From: an uncultured Clostridia bacterium
GTDB lineage: Bacteria; Bacillota; Clostridia; Oscillospirales; Acutalibacteraceae
Direction: 5' to 3'
Assembly: GCA_947625485.1 (NCBI GenBank)
Contig: CANQOP010000004.1
Coordinates: forward strand, 1-64,000
Length of the DNA stretch: 64,000 nucleotides
Part shown: positions 14,376-23,210 of the stretch, piece by piece
Numbering within the stretch: position 1 is the first letter of the stretch
Layout: every line of letters begins with the position of its first letter
Position numbers and translations under genes: made by a program
The notes under the pieces: generated by a model
The model's database searches: none
What the model was told of the DNA's origin: nothing
What the model saw: only the letters and a program-made list of their open reading frames with translations

Positions 14376-14978
14376 ATGGAGCAACAACAGGAAGCCAAGC
14401 AAAAGATATTCTTTACAAGCGACCTGCATTTTGGACACGAGAATGTGCTTCTGTTCGATAACCGTCCGTTCCAAACAATCGAGGAAATGGACGAGGAACT
14501 GATACGGCGGTGGAACGCAAAGGTCGGCAAGGACGACCTTGTATATGTGCTTGGGGATTTGATTTGGAAAAGCGCAAACGGAGAAGCTCATAAGATAATA
14601 AAGAGGCTCAACGGGCAGATTATTCTTATAAAGGGCAATCACGATAGATTTCTGCATAATGCCGCCGCCAAGAATGCCCTTGCCGGAGTAAAGGATTACG
14701 ATGATATAGCCGTTACCCTGAACGACGGGAGCAAGAAAAGATGTATCCTGAGCCACTATTTTATTCCTCTGTATAACGGTCGCAGATACGGAGCTATTCA
14801 CCTGCACGGACATTCCCACACGACCGAGGAGGCAAAGGTGGAAACCGAATTTGCAAAGTGGATGAATGAAAACGGATATGAGAACCAAATCTATAATGTC
14901 GGATGTATGTATTGGAATTACGAGCCGGTGACTTTGGACGAAATCCTTGCCGGACAGGATACCAAGCCGAGAGCTTGA
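14376..14978 (+). CDS. Calcineurin-like metallophosphoesterase
   Basis: This 200-residue protein has the full metal-site series of the family: DLHFGHEN (residues about 16-23), VLGDLIW, KGNHDR, then SHYFIPL and HLHGHSH. These bind two metal ions and hydrolyse a phosphoester; the substrate of this single-domain type is unknown. Homologues often travel on phages and integrative elements. The gene lies alone between two 70-bp repeats and is read from the left repeat's promoter. Two terminators follow it before the right repeat. Confidence 0.9.
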   Translation: MEQQQEAKQKIFFTSDLHFGHENVLLFDNRPFQTIEEMDEELIRRWNAKVGKDDLVYVLGDLIWKSANGEAHKIIKRLNGQIILIKGNHDRFLHNAAAKNALAGVKDYDDIAVTLNDGSKKRCILSHYFIPLYNGRRYGAIHLHGHSHTTEEAKVETEFAKWMNENGYENQIYNVGCMYWNYEPVTLDEILAGQDTKPRA

Positions 14979-15003
14979 AGAAAGAACCGAATAAAGAATG
15001 AAG

Positions 15004-15046
15004 CCGTCTGTACTCCGCTGAGTGCAGGCGGTATTCTTTTTTGGAG
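15004..15046 (+). terminator. Terminator after the metallophosphoesterase gene
   Basis: CCGTCTGTACTC pairs with GAGTGCAGGCGG (with G-T pairs) around CGCT and is followed by TATTCTTTTTT. Confidence 0.8.
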
Positions 15047-15093
15047 ACTGTATCCAACGGAGAGCAAAGAAAAATTGAATACAAGTGATTAAG

Positions 15094-15130
15094 AAAAGCC
15101 CGCAAAAACGGAGTAAGCGGGTTTTCGTTT
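15094..15130 (+). terminator. Second terminator in the cassette
   Basis: AAAAGCCCGC pairs with GCGGGTTTT (one bulged G), followed by CGTTTG. It helps insulate the cassette from the gene downstream. Confidence 0.6.
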
Positions 15131-15252
15131 GTGAAAAGCAGATTGGCAAATGGACTTGTGAAATCAGGATTTTTCTTGAAGCAGACCAATATACCGATGT
15201 TGTTGATCTTTTGCATCTCTGATGAGCTTTTCGGTATTGTATGTTGGTTCAG

Positions 15253-15322
15253 ACATTGACTTTTTGAGCGCGGAAGTGGTAAAATAAAACCGTAAATCCG
15301 GCTTTAGGAGATTTTCTATGAG
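15253..15322 (+). repeat. 70-bp direct repeat, right copy (native promoter)
   Basis: This copy leads directly into the flavin-reductase-like gene and is probably the original: TTGACT at 15256-15261, TAAAAT at 15280-15285, AGGAGA and the ATG at 15318. It differs from the left copy at one base. Confidence 0.92.
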
Positions 15323-15788
15323 AAGGAAAGACAGAGAAGTTACAGACGAAGAAAAAATTACGCAGATTGTTTCATCCTGCGAGTGCATAAGACTCGGTTT
15401 TAATGATGACGGACAGGTGTATATCGTTCCTTTAAATTACGGTTATAAGGTTAAAGACGGCAAATATCTTTTTTACTTCCACGGAGCGAAGGAAGGGAGG
15501 AAAGTTGAGCTGATAAATAAAAACCCGTATGTCGGTTTTGAAATGGATACGAATGTGAAAATAAACAAATCGGATATTGCGTGTAGTTGTTCCGCGCGCT
15601 TTCAAAGCATAGTCGGAAACGGATATGTGAGTGTTGTGGAGGATTTTGAGGAAAAGAAAATCGGGTTATTGTCAATAATGAAACAGAATACCGGAAAGGA
15701 AGAATGGCTCTTTTCGGATGCGGCGATAGACTCTGTGTGCGTATTCAAAATGATTGCAGAAAAGTTATCGTGCAAAGAGCATAATTAG
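15318..15788 (+). CDS. Pyridoxamine 5'-phosphate oxidase-family protein (NimA-like)
   Basis: This 156-residue protein has the split-barrel flavin-binding fold: MRRKDREVTDEEKITQIV, then CIRLGFNDDGQVYIVPLNYGY, YLFYFHGAKEGRKVELINKNP and VGNGYVSVVEDFEEK. Members bind FMN; some (NimA) reduce nitroimidazoles, and others have unknown roles. The ATG is part of the 70-bp repeat, so the promoter and start were duplicated upstream by the cassette. The gene appears intact. Confidence 0.82.
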   Translation: MRRKDREVTDEEKITQIVSSCECIRLGFNDDGQVYIVPLNYGYKVKDGKYLFYFHGAKEGRKVELINKNPYVGFEMDTNVKINKSDIACSCSARFQSIVGNGYVSVVEDFEEKKIGLLSIMKQNTGKEEWLFSDAAIDSVCVFKMIAEKLSCKEHN

Positions 15789-15863
15789 AAATTCTCTACG
15801 ACAGCTGTTAAATACTGCTTTTACGGTAAAGTACAGCAAAAAATATTGAAAGGATAAAACATA

Positions 15864-16865
15864 ATGGCAGAAGAAACGAAACTCCAAATGACAGAAAAGT
15901 GGGATAAGACATTCAAAAAAAGCGAAAAAGTAAGTCACAGAAAAGTGACTTTTCACAACCGTTACGGAATCACTTTGTCGGCGGATATGTATATTCCGAA
16001 CGGCTCCTTTGAGAAGCTCCCCGCAATCGCCGTATGCGGACCCTTCGGCGCTGTGAAAGAGCAGGCGTCGGGCTTGTACGCCCAGACAATGGCGGAGCGC
16101 GGATTCCTTACTATCGCCTTTGACCCGTCGTTTACGGGAGAGAGCGGAGGACAACCGCGCTATATGGCGTCGCCCGACATTAATACTGAGGATTTTCAGG
16201 CGGCGGTAGACTTCCTTTCTGTTCAGGAAAACGCAGACCCGAACAAGATAGGTATTATAGGTATATGCGGCTGGGGCGGTATGGCTCTGAACACCGCCGC
16301 GCTGGACACGCGCGTCAAGGCGACTGTTGCCTCCACTATGTACGATATGGCGAGAGTAAACGCGAAAGGATATTTTGACTCCGAGGACTCCGCGGAAGCG
16401 CGTTACACAAAAAAACAGGCTCTAAATGCCCGGCGTACGGCGGATTACAAGAGCGGTATCTATGAGCTTGGCGGCGGTGTGGTTGATCCTTTGCCTGACG
16501 ACGCGCCGTTTTTTGTAAAGGACTATTACGATTATTATAAGACAAAACGCGGTTACCACGCCCGTTCTCTCAATTCCAACGGCGGCTGGAATGTAATCGG
16601 CTGTATGTCCTTTTTAAACCAGCCGATAAATTGCTATACAAATGAAATTCGCAGCGCTGTGTTGCTGATTCACGGCGAAAAAGCCCATTCCTGCTATTTT
16701 AGCAGGGACGCCTACGCAGATATGACGAAGGACAATCCCTATTCGGATAATAAAGAATTATTCATAATTCCGGACGCAGTTCATACCGACCTGTACGACG
16801 GCGGCGGAAAAGACGCAATCCCTTTCGATAAAATGGAGCAGTTTTTCAGAGAAAATCTTAAATAA
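15864..16865 (+). CDS. Alpha/beta hydrolase with cysteine nucleophile
   Basis: This 333-residue protein has an alpha/beta-hydrolase fold. The oxyanion strand is ICVCGP-like (AIAVCGPFG at 55-63), the nucleophile elbow is GICGWGG (Gly133, Cys135), and the likely catalytic His308 sits in PDAVHTDLYDGG. Most relatives use serine here; cysteine occurs in dienelactone-hydrolase-like branches. An inserted cap (about 170-255) carries many Tyr and Asp. There is no signal peptide, so it is cytoplasmic. The substrate is unknown. The gene stands alone, 75 bp after the flavin-reductase-like gene. Confidence 0.85.
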   Translation: MAEETKLQMTEKWDKTFKKSEKVSHRKVTFHNRYGITLSADMYIPNGSFEKLPAIAVCGPFGAVKEQASGLYAQTMAERGFLTIAFDPSFTGESGGQPRYMASPDINTEDFQAAVDFLSVQENADPNKIGIIGICGWGGMALNTAALDTRVKATVASTMYDMARVNAKGYFDSEDSAEARYTKKQALNARRTADYKSGIYELGGGVVDPLPDDAPFFVKDYYDYYKTKRGYHARSLNSNGGWNVIGCMSFLNQPINCYTNEIRSAVLLIHGEKAHSCYFSRDAYADMTKDNPYSDNKELFIIPDAVHTDLYDGGGKDAIPFDKMEQFFRENLK

Positions 16866-17032
16866 GTATGAGTTTCAAAAGCAGGGATATAGGTATGTTC
16901 AAAAACTTTTCCCATATTATATTAGCATAAAGCGGCAGATGATTTGTTAAAGTCGATTTTAATCTTAGTAAATGCTTGTGACAATACATAAAATACCGAA
17001 TTTTAGGAATACTCAAATTGAGGTGACTGTTA

Positions 17033-17209
17033 ATGACAAATAGAGATTTGCCGCTTGGCTTCGGAATGGCTCTCGCTCAGCACCCGGACGCAATGAAAAG
17101 GTTTTCGGATATGTCGGAAAGCGAGCAGGCTGAAATTTTATCGCAGGTACACAATGTAAGCTCCAAAAAAGAAATGCAGCAGTTTGTATCAAAACTCACT
17201 CAGAATTGA
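17033..17209 (+). CDS. Small protein (58 residues)
   Basis: This short gene starts at an ATG 9 to 10 bases after GAGGTGA and encodes MTNRDLPLGFGMALAQHPDA followed by SEQAEILSQVHNVSSKKEM. I have seen similar small proteins, without known function, in many Clostridia. The stop codon lies within a terminator hairpin, which supports a real transcription unit. It is probably a soluble helical protein. Confidence 0.65.
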   Translation: MTNRDLPLGFGMALAQHPDAMKRFSDMSESEQAEILSQVHNVSSKKEMQQFVSKLTQN

Positions 17210-17222
17210 GTGGGTTTTTTAT
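17194..17222 (+). terminator. Terminator overlapping the end of the small gene
   Basis: ACTCACTCA pairs with TGAGTGGGT (one G-T pair) around GAAT, followed by TTTTTATTTT. Confidence 0.85.
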
Positions 17223-17358
17223 TTTAAAAATAAATGTAATTTGCGTGTGAGATTTACGGAAATTTTTATAGAAAAAATTTCTTATTTCCTAACTTTTTTA
17301 TTTGTGTTACTATAAAACCGTATAAGTTATTCGTCTAATATTATGAAAGGGGGTCAAT

Positions 17359-17850
17359 ATGAGCGAAAAAACCATGGTTGAATTTGAAAAGACATATGTC
17401 GAATACAGAGAAAATATTTTCAGAGTCTGCGCAATGATGTTAAAGGATTATCAACTCGCAGAGGACGCAACTCAGGAGACCTTCTACAAAGCACTTTGCA
17501 AGCTACATAGCTTTAACAGAAGCTCGAGCGTCAAAACATGGCTTACACGTATAGCCATAAATATCTGCAAGGACAGGCTCAAAAAGAAATCCTCCTTTGA
17601 GACCCCGAAGGAAGATATTGACGCCCTTTCATACAGCGAAGAAAGTATTGACAGCAGACTTAGCGTAATCGAGGCGATTAAAGCGTTACCGATTGAGCTC
17701 AGAGAGGTGGTTGTGCTCTACTATTACCAGGAGCTCACCCACAAGGAAATTGCGAAAATTCTGAAGCTCTCCGTTCCGAACGTTGGATACCGGTTGAAAA
17801 CGGCTAAGTCGAAACTTAAAGATTACCTCACGGAGGATGAAGATGAATAG
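17359..17850 (+). CDS. ECF-type RNA polymerase sigma factor
   Basis: This 163-residue protein has sigma region 2 (residues 10-75; DYQLAEDATQETFYKALCKL, TWLTRIAINICKDRLKKK) and region 4 (about 105-158; LPIELREVVVLYYYQELTHKEIAKILKLSVPNVGYRLK). This is the compact ECF layout. The next gene overlaps it and encodes a one-helix membrane protein, the usual anti-sigma partner. The operon probably answers an envelope signal. The 5' region contains CGTCTAATA at about 17331, which resembles ECF -10 elements, but no clear -35. The secreted proteins that follow may be targets. Confidence 0.93.
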   Translation: MSEKTMVEFEKTYVEYRENIFRVCAMMLKDYQLAEDATQETFYKALCKLHSFNRSSSVKTWLTRIAINICKDRLKKKSSFETPKEDIDALSYSEESIDSRLSVIEAIKALPIELREVVVLYYYQELTHKEIAKILKLSVPNVGYRLKTAKSKLKDYLTEDEDE

Positions 17851-18652
17851 TTTAAGGTTACAGATAGACAGTCAGTTCGGCGATTACGCGTTTACGCGCG
17901 GAGCGGAAGAACTGTTTGTCCGTTATAAAAGAAGAAAACAGAAAATAAGGGCATTTTCGACGTCTCTGTCAGCCGTGTTTGTTGTAGTTTTTGTCGCCTT
18001 GTTTTTGGACAATATCGGAGGTTTTTTCAGATTAAACTCAGACTCGGAAACGGGATTCAGTATCACCGCGTACGCACTGGATAATTCGGACAGCAAAGCG
18101 TCTGTCGGCGCTGAGAAAGCGCTTATAACGGACTCTGACGGGGTTCAAAAGCAGAAACAGCGCGTGGTTTACAGCTGTACGGACGGACGTGAAATTATTG
18201 ACGGAAACAAGACCTCCGCCTCGGAAAACACGGTTGAAAATCGTACGGTTATTGTTCCGTCTCCGATTAGTTTCAAAATTTCGGGCGATAAAATTGTGAG
18301 CTACAGAGTAGAATGTTCGGGTAACGGCTCCGTCTACAGCGAGAGTACGGAAAATCTGAAAAAAAACAAAATTCCGTACAAGGGGAACGAGGTTGTCAAC
18401 TGGATTCCGAACTGTGAAAAACTTGCGAAAGCGCTGACTGCCGACATAACTATGGTTCCCTCTACGCTTAAAAACGACCGTCTCGCCTCAAAGGAGCTGA
18501 ACGCTCTTTTAAAAACCGCGGATGACTACACGAAATACTTCGGCGGTACGGTTAAAATAACAGCCAATTACTCCGATAAAACCTCCCAGACAATAACGAC
18601 AAAAATAACGCTCGATAAAAAAGGGCGCTATTACGTATCAACTTTAAAATAA
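17843..18652 (+). CDS. Putative membrane anti-sigma factor
   Basis: This 269-residue protein has a short cytoplasmic N-terminus (about 36 residues, basic), one transmembrane helix (about 37-60; FSTSLSAVFVVVFVALFLDN) and an extracellular domain of about 200 residues. The start at 17843 lies six bases after GGAGG and overlaps the sigma gene by 8 bp, so the two are translationally coupled. Position and topology indicate an anti-sigma factor that senses something outside. The cytoplasmic part is very short and has no zinc HxxxCxxC motif, so it is not the ZAS type. The C-terminal domain has repeated beta strands and no family I recognise. Confidence 0.7.
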   Translation: MNSLRLQIDSQFGDYAFTRGAEELFVRYKRRKQKIRAFSTSLSAVFVVVFVALFLDNIGGFFRLNSDSETGFSITAYALDNSDSKASVGAEKALITDSDGVQKQKQRVVYSCTDGREIIDGNKTSASENTVENRTVIVPSPISFKISGDKIVSYRVECSGNGSVYSESTENLKKNKIPYKGNEVVNWIPNCEKLAKALTADITMVPSTLKNDRLASKELNALLKTADDYTKYFGGTVKITANYSDKTSQTITTKITLDKKGRYYVSTLK

Positions 18653-18689
18653 CACTGAATTAATCCTAATTTAGTAAAAAGGTGCAATT

Positions 18690-19625
18690 ATGAAAAAACT
18701 TCTGTCACTTATTTTGATTCTCACGTTTTTTATATCAGGAACACTTTCCGTGTCCGCGCTCACTGTGGGTGATGAGCGATACAATGTATATAACGAAAAC
18801 GAAACGCAAAAGAATTATAACTGGTATACCGATTACCTGAAAGGATTAAAGCTGGAGAGAGGCAAAACCTACTCGAGCGCCGAGCTGAAGAAGATTGAAG
18901 ACCAAATTCTATATTATATTAATAATAAAAATTCTATGGAATTTTCGGACAAATTTTTTAGGCTTATGCTTGATGATATAGTGAGCGTCAATTTGCGTGA
19001 CGACGAGGAGTATAACTGCATTGAAGTTGTAATGAAAGAGATGAATGATTTATGGCTCAGCCTGTTCAGGGAGTACATATCCGACAGCGACGCTATTATA
19101 ATCTGGTGTAAAGGAGGATCGTATGCGACTGACAACCCCAATTTTAAGGTCGAGTCAAAATCACCGTCTACCAGGATGAAAATGAAGTCGGGAAAGACCT
19201 TGAGTATTCCTGTTGCGAACAGGAGCAAGGTAAAGCTGTGGAAATCCTCCGACTCTAAGGTCATATCCGTGAAGAACGGCAAAATCATTGCCCGAAAGAA
19301 GGGCAAGGCAACAATTACGGCGATGTACGGGTCGGCGTTCGAGGTGAGGTTTAATTACACGGTAGAAGACAATCCGAAGCTCACCTCAAACGGCAAAGAG
19401 ATAACCTCTGTAAAAGTAAAAAAAGGCAAGATAAAGAAGTTGAAATTAACGGGGAAAGCGTCTGAGTACAGTAACAAATACACCAATACAAAACGCGCTA
19501 GGATAACCTCCGAGAAAACCTCAAAGACCATAAAAATAAAAGGACTGAAAAAGGGTACGACTACCCTGAAAATATTAGTCAATAAAGTCAAAACCCTTAA
19601 ATTAAAGGTTAAGGTCACAAAATAA
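18690..19625 (+). CDS. Secreted Ig-like domain protein with shared C-terminal module
   Basis: This 311-residue protein has a signal peptide (MKKLLSLILILTFFISGTLS, cleaved near VSA), a helical N-terminal region (about 25-150), a bacterial Ig-like (Big_2) segment (about 160-225; VISVKNGKIIARKKGKATIT) and a C-terminal module of about 75 residues ending VNKVKTLKLKVKVTK. The same C-terminal module ends the two BspA-like proteins at 43492 and 45014 (VNGVKTLKLKVRVK). It starts 37 bp after the anti-sigma gene and probably belongs to the ECF operon. It is likely exported and kept at the cell surface. Confidence 0.72.
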   Translation: MKKLLSLILILTFFISGTLSVSALTVGDERYNVYNENETQKNYNWYTDYLKGLKLERGKTYSSAELKKIEDQILYYINNKNSMEFSDKFFRLMLDDIVSVNLRDDEEYNCIEVVMKEMNDLWLSLFREYISDSDAIIIWCKGGSYATDNPNFKVESKSPSTRMKMKSGKTLSIPVANRSKVKLWKSSDSKVISVKNGKIIARKKGKATITAMYGSAFEVRFNYTVEDNPKLTSNGKEITSVKVKKGKIKKLKLTGKASEYSNKYTNTKRARITSEKTSKTIKIKGLKKGTTTLKILVNKVKTLKLKVKVTK

Positions 19626-19669
19626 AAATATTGCTCATTTATTGCTCATTATGAAAGGAGATGTGTTTT

Positions 19670-22186
19670 ATGAGCAGAAAATTATTTAAAAAGTTAGCCG
19701 CCGTAATTTTATCGGCACTCATACTGCTAGGGTGCGCTCCGAGCGTGTTCGCGGCGGCGTCGGACGATGTGATGTCCGAGGAGTACGAACCGGGTGCGGT
19801 TATTGTCGGCTTGAAAGAAGGAGCGCCGTCAATCGAGGAGTTACTCCCCGGATTTGAAATTGCCGAATCGGATTTTCTGACTCCGGGTTCTTCAAATCTG
19901 ACAATTTACTGTGTAAGGTTTAAGGAGAAGACGGCGGATATAGTATGGAGAGCGATAGAAGTTTTGCAAAAAAGCCCTTATGTTCTTTATGCCGAGCCGA
20001 ATTTTTACGATGAGCCGTCTATAGAGCCCGCGACTCCGAGAGAAAATTTAGCGGAGCTTGTATCGGAGTATTCTTCGGGTGTGGATGAAAAGGATTATAC
20101 CCCCGAATCTTATAAAATTTTCAGGAAAGCGTACGAGAATGCAAATAAATTATTAGCTGATGATACCGCGACAGACGATCAGCTTAATAAGGCGTACGGA
20201 GACTTGCTAAGCGCAGGATACGACTTGGTAAAATTGGAGGATGTTCCGGTTTATACTGACGCACGCGATATACTTGAGACAGTTATATCGGAGTGTGCGG
20301 GCGTTGATGCAAGAGACTATTCTCCGGGCTCTTACAGACTGTTTACCGAGGCATACGAGAACGCGGTTAAATTACTTGAAGATGAAAGCGCCTCGGATAA
20401 AGAGCTTGAGGACGCGTATATGAGTTTACTCGGCGAAAAGGTACGTATGGTTACAGTAGACCGCGAAACCGGAAAAAGATCAAGGACTGACGAGTGGATG
20501 GCTGGATATGAGTTTGGAGCGATTCTTACAGAGCTGTGCCCGGGCTCTCCGAAAGTTCAGTCTCTGCTCTCCGATTTTGATATTTCTTCTATAAGCATTT
20601 ACCCTTACGATAATCCGAAAAAGACTATCATTTACGTAAGATTTAAAGAGAAAACCGAGGAGATTGTGAGCAGAGCAATCGAGGTTCTTAAGGCAAGCTC
20701 TTATGTTTCCTCAGCCGAGCCGCATTATTGGAATTTGTTCGATTATATTCCCGACGACGGTCCCAGATACAGGTTACAGGATGAGGTCAAAGCATATTCC
20801 CTTTATGACTCAAAGGACTATACAGAGGAGTCGTTTGGAGCGTACACTCTGGCATACGAAAATGCTGTTAAATTATTGGCAGACGCTAATGCTACAGACG
20901 AACAGCTTGAAGCCGCATATTCACAAATACTTAAAGCAAAGTTTTATTTGGTTAAAGTAACGGAGCCTACTGAATCTGCGACAAGCACACCCGCATCAGG
21001 TCCCTTAAAAGAGGAATTAGAAGAAGGCTACGAGTTCGGCGCAGTTCTTGTCGGTTTAACCGTCGGCGGACCGACGGTTGAACAATTACTTGCGGACTTT
21101 GAGATTGAATCTTCAAGATTCCTTATTCACGGCTCATCAAATCATAATGTTTACTGCGTAAAATTTGTTGAGAAAACTAAAGAGATTGTTTGGAAAGCTA
21201 TAGAGGTTCTTGAAGAAAGTCCTTATGTTCTCTATGCCGAGCCGAATTATTACGGTCATTTTGAAGTAGAGCCGACTGATTCAAATACAAATACTACCGA
21301 GCCTACCGAGCAAACCACGGAAAGCAAACAGCCCGATACAGGTTCGATGCCGACAGTTACGAATCCTACGGAAGCAGAATCAGACAAGGCGACCGAGAGC
21401 ATACCGTCAGAGCCTGACTTTAGCAAGGAAACATCCGCTGTCCCCGAAACTTCCGCCCCGACCTCTGGAGAGGGAATAACCGATTCGCCTGAAACTACTC
21501 AGCCGATTACGGAAACTTATGAGCCGACAGTCAAGCCTACAGACGAGACGACGGCGCCCGCGACAGAAAAAATCGAGCCGACTTCTGAGACAGCAGAACC
21601 AACAACGCCGACTCAGCCGGTCACGGGAAGTTCAGATTGGACAACGGACGAAAATGAGCCGACAACTGATTCCGAGGTGAATATCGATAAATTCACGGTT
21701 TCGGGTATAAAGGATAAGACCTTTACGGGCAAGACCGTTACTCAGGATATAACGATAAAGAACGGCGAAACAACCCTAAAGCTAGGTACAGATTACGAGG
21801 TAAGCTACAAAAACAACAAAAAGGTTGGTAAAGCTTGCGTAACAATTACGGGCAAGGGCAACTACGTCGGTACGATTATAAAGACGTTTAAAATCAACCC
21901 GAAGGGCACGTCTGTTTCAAAGGCAACGCCTAAAAAGAAGTCTTTTACCGTAAAGTGGAAGAAGAGCACAAAACAAACCGCAGGGTACGAGATTCAGTAC
22001 AGCCTGAAAAAAGGTTTTAAGGGTGCGGACAAAATAAAGATTAAGAGCAATAAAATTACGTCCAAGACAATTAAAAAGCTCAAGTCCCGCAGGACCTATT
22101 ATGTCCGTATCCGCACATACCAAGCCGTAAAGGGCAAGAAGTTCTGTTCCGGCTGGAGCAAGGCAAAAACTGTAGTTACAAAGTAA
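19670..22186 (+). CDS. Large secreted modular protein (S8-propeptide-like, FIVAR, MBG-like and Fn3 modules)
   Basis: This 838-residue protein starts at the ATG at 19670, behind AAAGGAG; the ATG at 19661 abuts that site. After a signal peptide (to about residue 31) come three related modules (about 38-112, 278-352, 452-527) of the form GAVIVGL ... IYCVRFKEKT ... YVLYAEPN, resembling propeptides of subtilisin-like proteases. FIVAR-like helical modules lie between them (about 124-187, 197-262, 366-428; YENAxKLLADxxAT). Next come a Thr/Pro/Glu-rich linker (531-670), an MBG-like module (672-745) and an Fn3-like domain at the end. No protease domain is present. The role is probably adhesive or inhibitory at the cell surface; the module matches are by eye. 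Confidence 0.7.
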   Translation: MSRKLFKKLAAVILSALILLGCAPSVFAAASDDVMSEEYEPGAVIVGLKEGAPSIEELLPGFEIAESDFLTPGSSNLTIYCVRFKEKTADIVWRAIEVLQKSPYVLYAEPNFYDEPSIEPATPRENLAELVSEYSSGVDEKDYTPESYKIFRKAYENANKLLADDTATDDQLNKAYGDLLSAGYDLVKLEDVPVYTDARDILETVISECAGVDARDYSPGSYRLFTEAYENAVKLLEDESASDKELEDAYMSLLGEKVRMVTVDRETGKRSRTDEWMAGYEFGAILTELCPGSPKVQSLLSDFDISSISIYPYDNPKKTIIYVRFKEKTEEIVSRAIEVLKASSYVSSAEPHYWNLFDYIPDDGPRYRLQDEVKAYSLYDSKDYTEESFGAYTLAYENAVKLLADANATDEQLEAAYSQILKAKFYLVKVTEPTESATSTPASGPLKEELEEGYEFGAVLVGLTVGGPTVEQLLADFEIESSRFLIHGSSNHNVYCVKFVEKTKEIVWKAIEVLEESPYVLYAEPNYYGHFEVEPTDSNTNTTEPTEQTTESKQPDTGSMPTVTNPTEAESDKATESIPSEPDFSKETSAVPETSAPTSGEGITDSPETTQPITETYEPTVKPTDETTAPATEKIEPTSETAEPTTPTQPVTGSSDWTTDENEPTTDSEVNIDKFTVSGIKDKTFTGKTVTQDITIKNGETTLKLGTDYEVSYKNNKKVGKACVTITGKGNYVGTIIKTFKINPKGTSVSKATPKKKSFTVKWKKSTKQTAGYEIQYSLKKGFKGADKIKIKSNKITSKTIKKLKSRRTYYVRIRTYQAVKGKKFCSGWSKAKTVVTK

Positions 22187-22203
22187 ATTTTCCCCAATAA
22201 ATA

Positions 22204-22236
22204 ACCCCCGATTGTTAAAATCGGGGGTCGCTTTAT
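22204..22236 (+). terminator. Terminator after the modular surface protein
   Basis: ACCCCCGATT is the exact complement of AATCGGGGGT around GTTAA, followed by CGCTTTATT. Confidence 0.8.
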
Positions 22237-22310
22237 TGAGAACTGTATTTTATATGAAATAGAGCTGGAATTTATTAATTTTTATGTGTCTTAAAATACC
22301 GTAAGCAAAT

Positions 22311-22886
22311 TTAATTGTTGTTTTTTAATTCCGACATAATACGACTGATTCCGTTTTTTAATATTTTGTTTCTTTTTGAGGGGTCAATATCCATTCCCTC
22401 CACGGCAAAAGCGTAAAAGTTTGAAATTCCAAACATATCGGCAAGAGCTTCAAGGTACTCGGCTGCGAGATTTTTCTTTCCTAAGCAGCCTCCGCATGTG
22501 GTGAAATATAACATACGTTTTGCTTTGCAATATCCGACACACTCGCTCCCCTCATATCCGAAGGTTATGCCGCTTACTGACACATGCTCAAGGTAGACCT
22601 TCAAAAGTGAAGGAAATGAAAGATCCCAATACGGCGCAGCAATTACTATCTCATCTGCGGACTGAAACTGCCTTGCGTATCTCAGCATTTTATGCTGAAA
22701 ATTTCTCTGTTCAATTAACCTGTCACGAAATTCAAGCGCCTGTGCGTCAAGAGGCGTTATCGGTTGAGTGCATAAATTTAATATTTCAACAGCTGTTTCG
22801 TTGTTAAGAGTATTCAGATAACTTGTGTATAATTTTTTTGTCGCAGAATTATCTCCTCTTATACAGCAGTCAATGACAAGAGTCAT
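22311..22886 (-). CDS. Flavodoxin-fold NAD(P)H-dependent oxidoreductase
   Basis: This 191-residue protein belongs to the Flavodoxin_2/NAD(P)H dehydrogenase (quinone)-azoreductase type: MTLVIDCCIRGDNSATKKLY at the phosphate loop, ADEIVIAAPYWDLSFPSLLKVYLEH in the middle, and FTTCGGCLGKKN near residue 133. Such enzymes use FMN to reduce quinones or azo dyes. I start at the ATG at 22886, behind TAGGAGG. Several extra cysteines (CCIRG, CTQP, CGGC) are notable. It is a single-gene unit. Confidence 0.85.
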   Translation of the reverse strand: MTLVIDCCIRGDNSATKKLYTSYLNTLNNETAVEILNLCTQPITPLDAQALEFRDRLIEQRNFQHKMLRYARQFQSADEIVIAAPYWDLSFPSLLKVYLEHVSVSGITFGYEGSECVGYCKAKRMLYFTTCGGCLGKKNLAAEYLEALADMFGISNFYAFAVEGMDIDPSKRNKILKNGISRIMSELKNNN

Positions 22887-23029
22887 ATTCGGATACCTCC
22901 TATTTTTACGCAGTAATTTGACGGTGGCTGCAAGCAAATTTAATTATTTAATCAACCCGCCCTGCCGTTTGTTAAATCATTTTGTTTTTTTTGGCATATA
23001 TGCCTCATACGTATACTGAAGCGCACATA

Positions 23030-23062
23030 ATGCCTGCCTATAAGAAGGCAGGCATATTTTTA
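23030..23062 (+). terminator. Hairpin with T tract in the 22.9-23.2 kb gap
   Basis: ATGCCTGCCT is the exact complement of AGGCAGGCAT around ATAAGA, followed by ATTTTTAATTT on the plus strand. Both neighbouring genes are on the minus strand, so its orientation is odd; it may stop antisense transcription. I see no gene in the gap 22887-23210. Confidence 0.6.
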
Positions 23063-23210
23063 ATTTATTTAATTTTACAACCTTATCTGAGGTTTGTCGA
23101 TTTTTAAAAAAGAAAGGTTTAATATGCGGCGTGAAGTTAATATTGCAGATGAAATTTTCCGATAGCATCTGTTTAAAGTTTTTATTCGGAAATTAGTATA
23201 AAATACGCCT

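Noticed and set aside
15188..15206. 17-bp match AATATACCGATGTTGTT with about 11494
   Set aside because: A single exact match of this length can arise by chance in AT-rich DNA of this size, and nothing else near the two copies matches.
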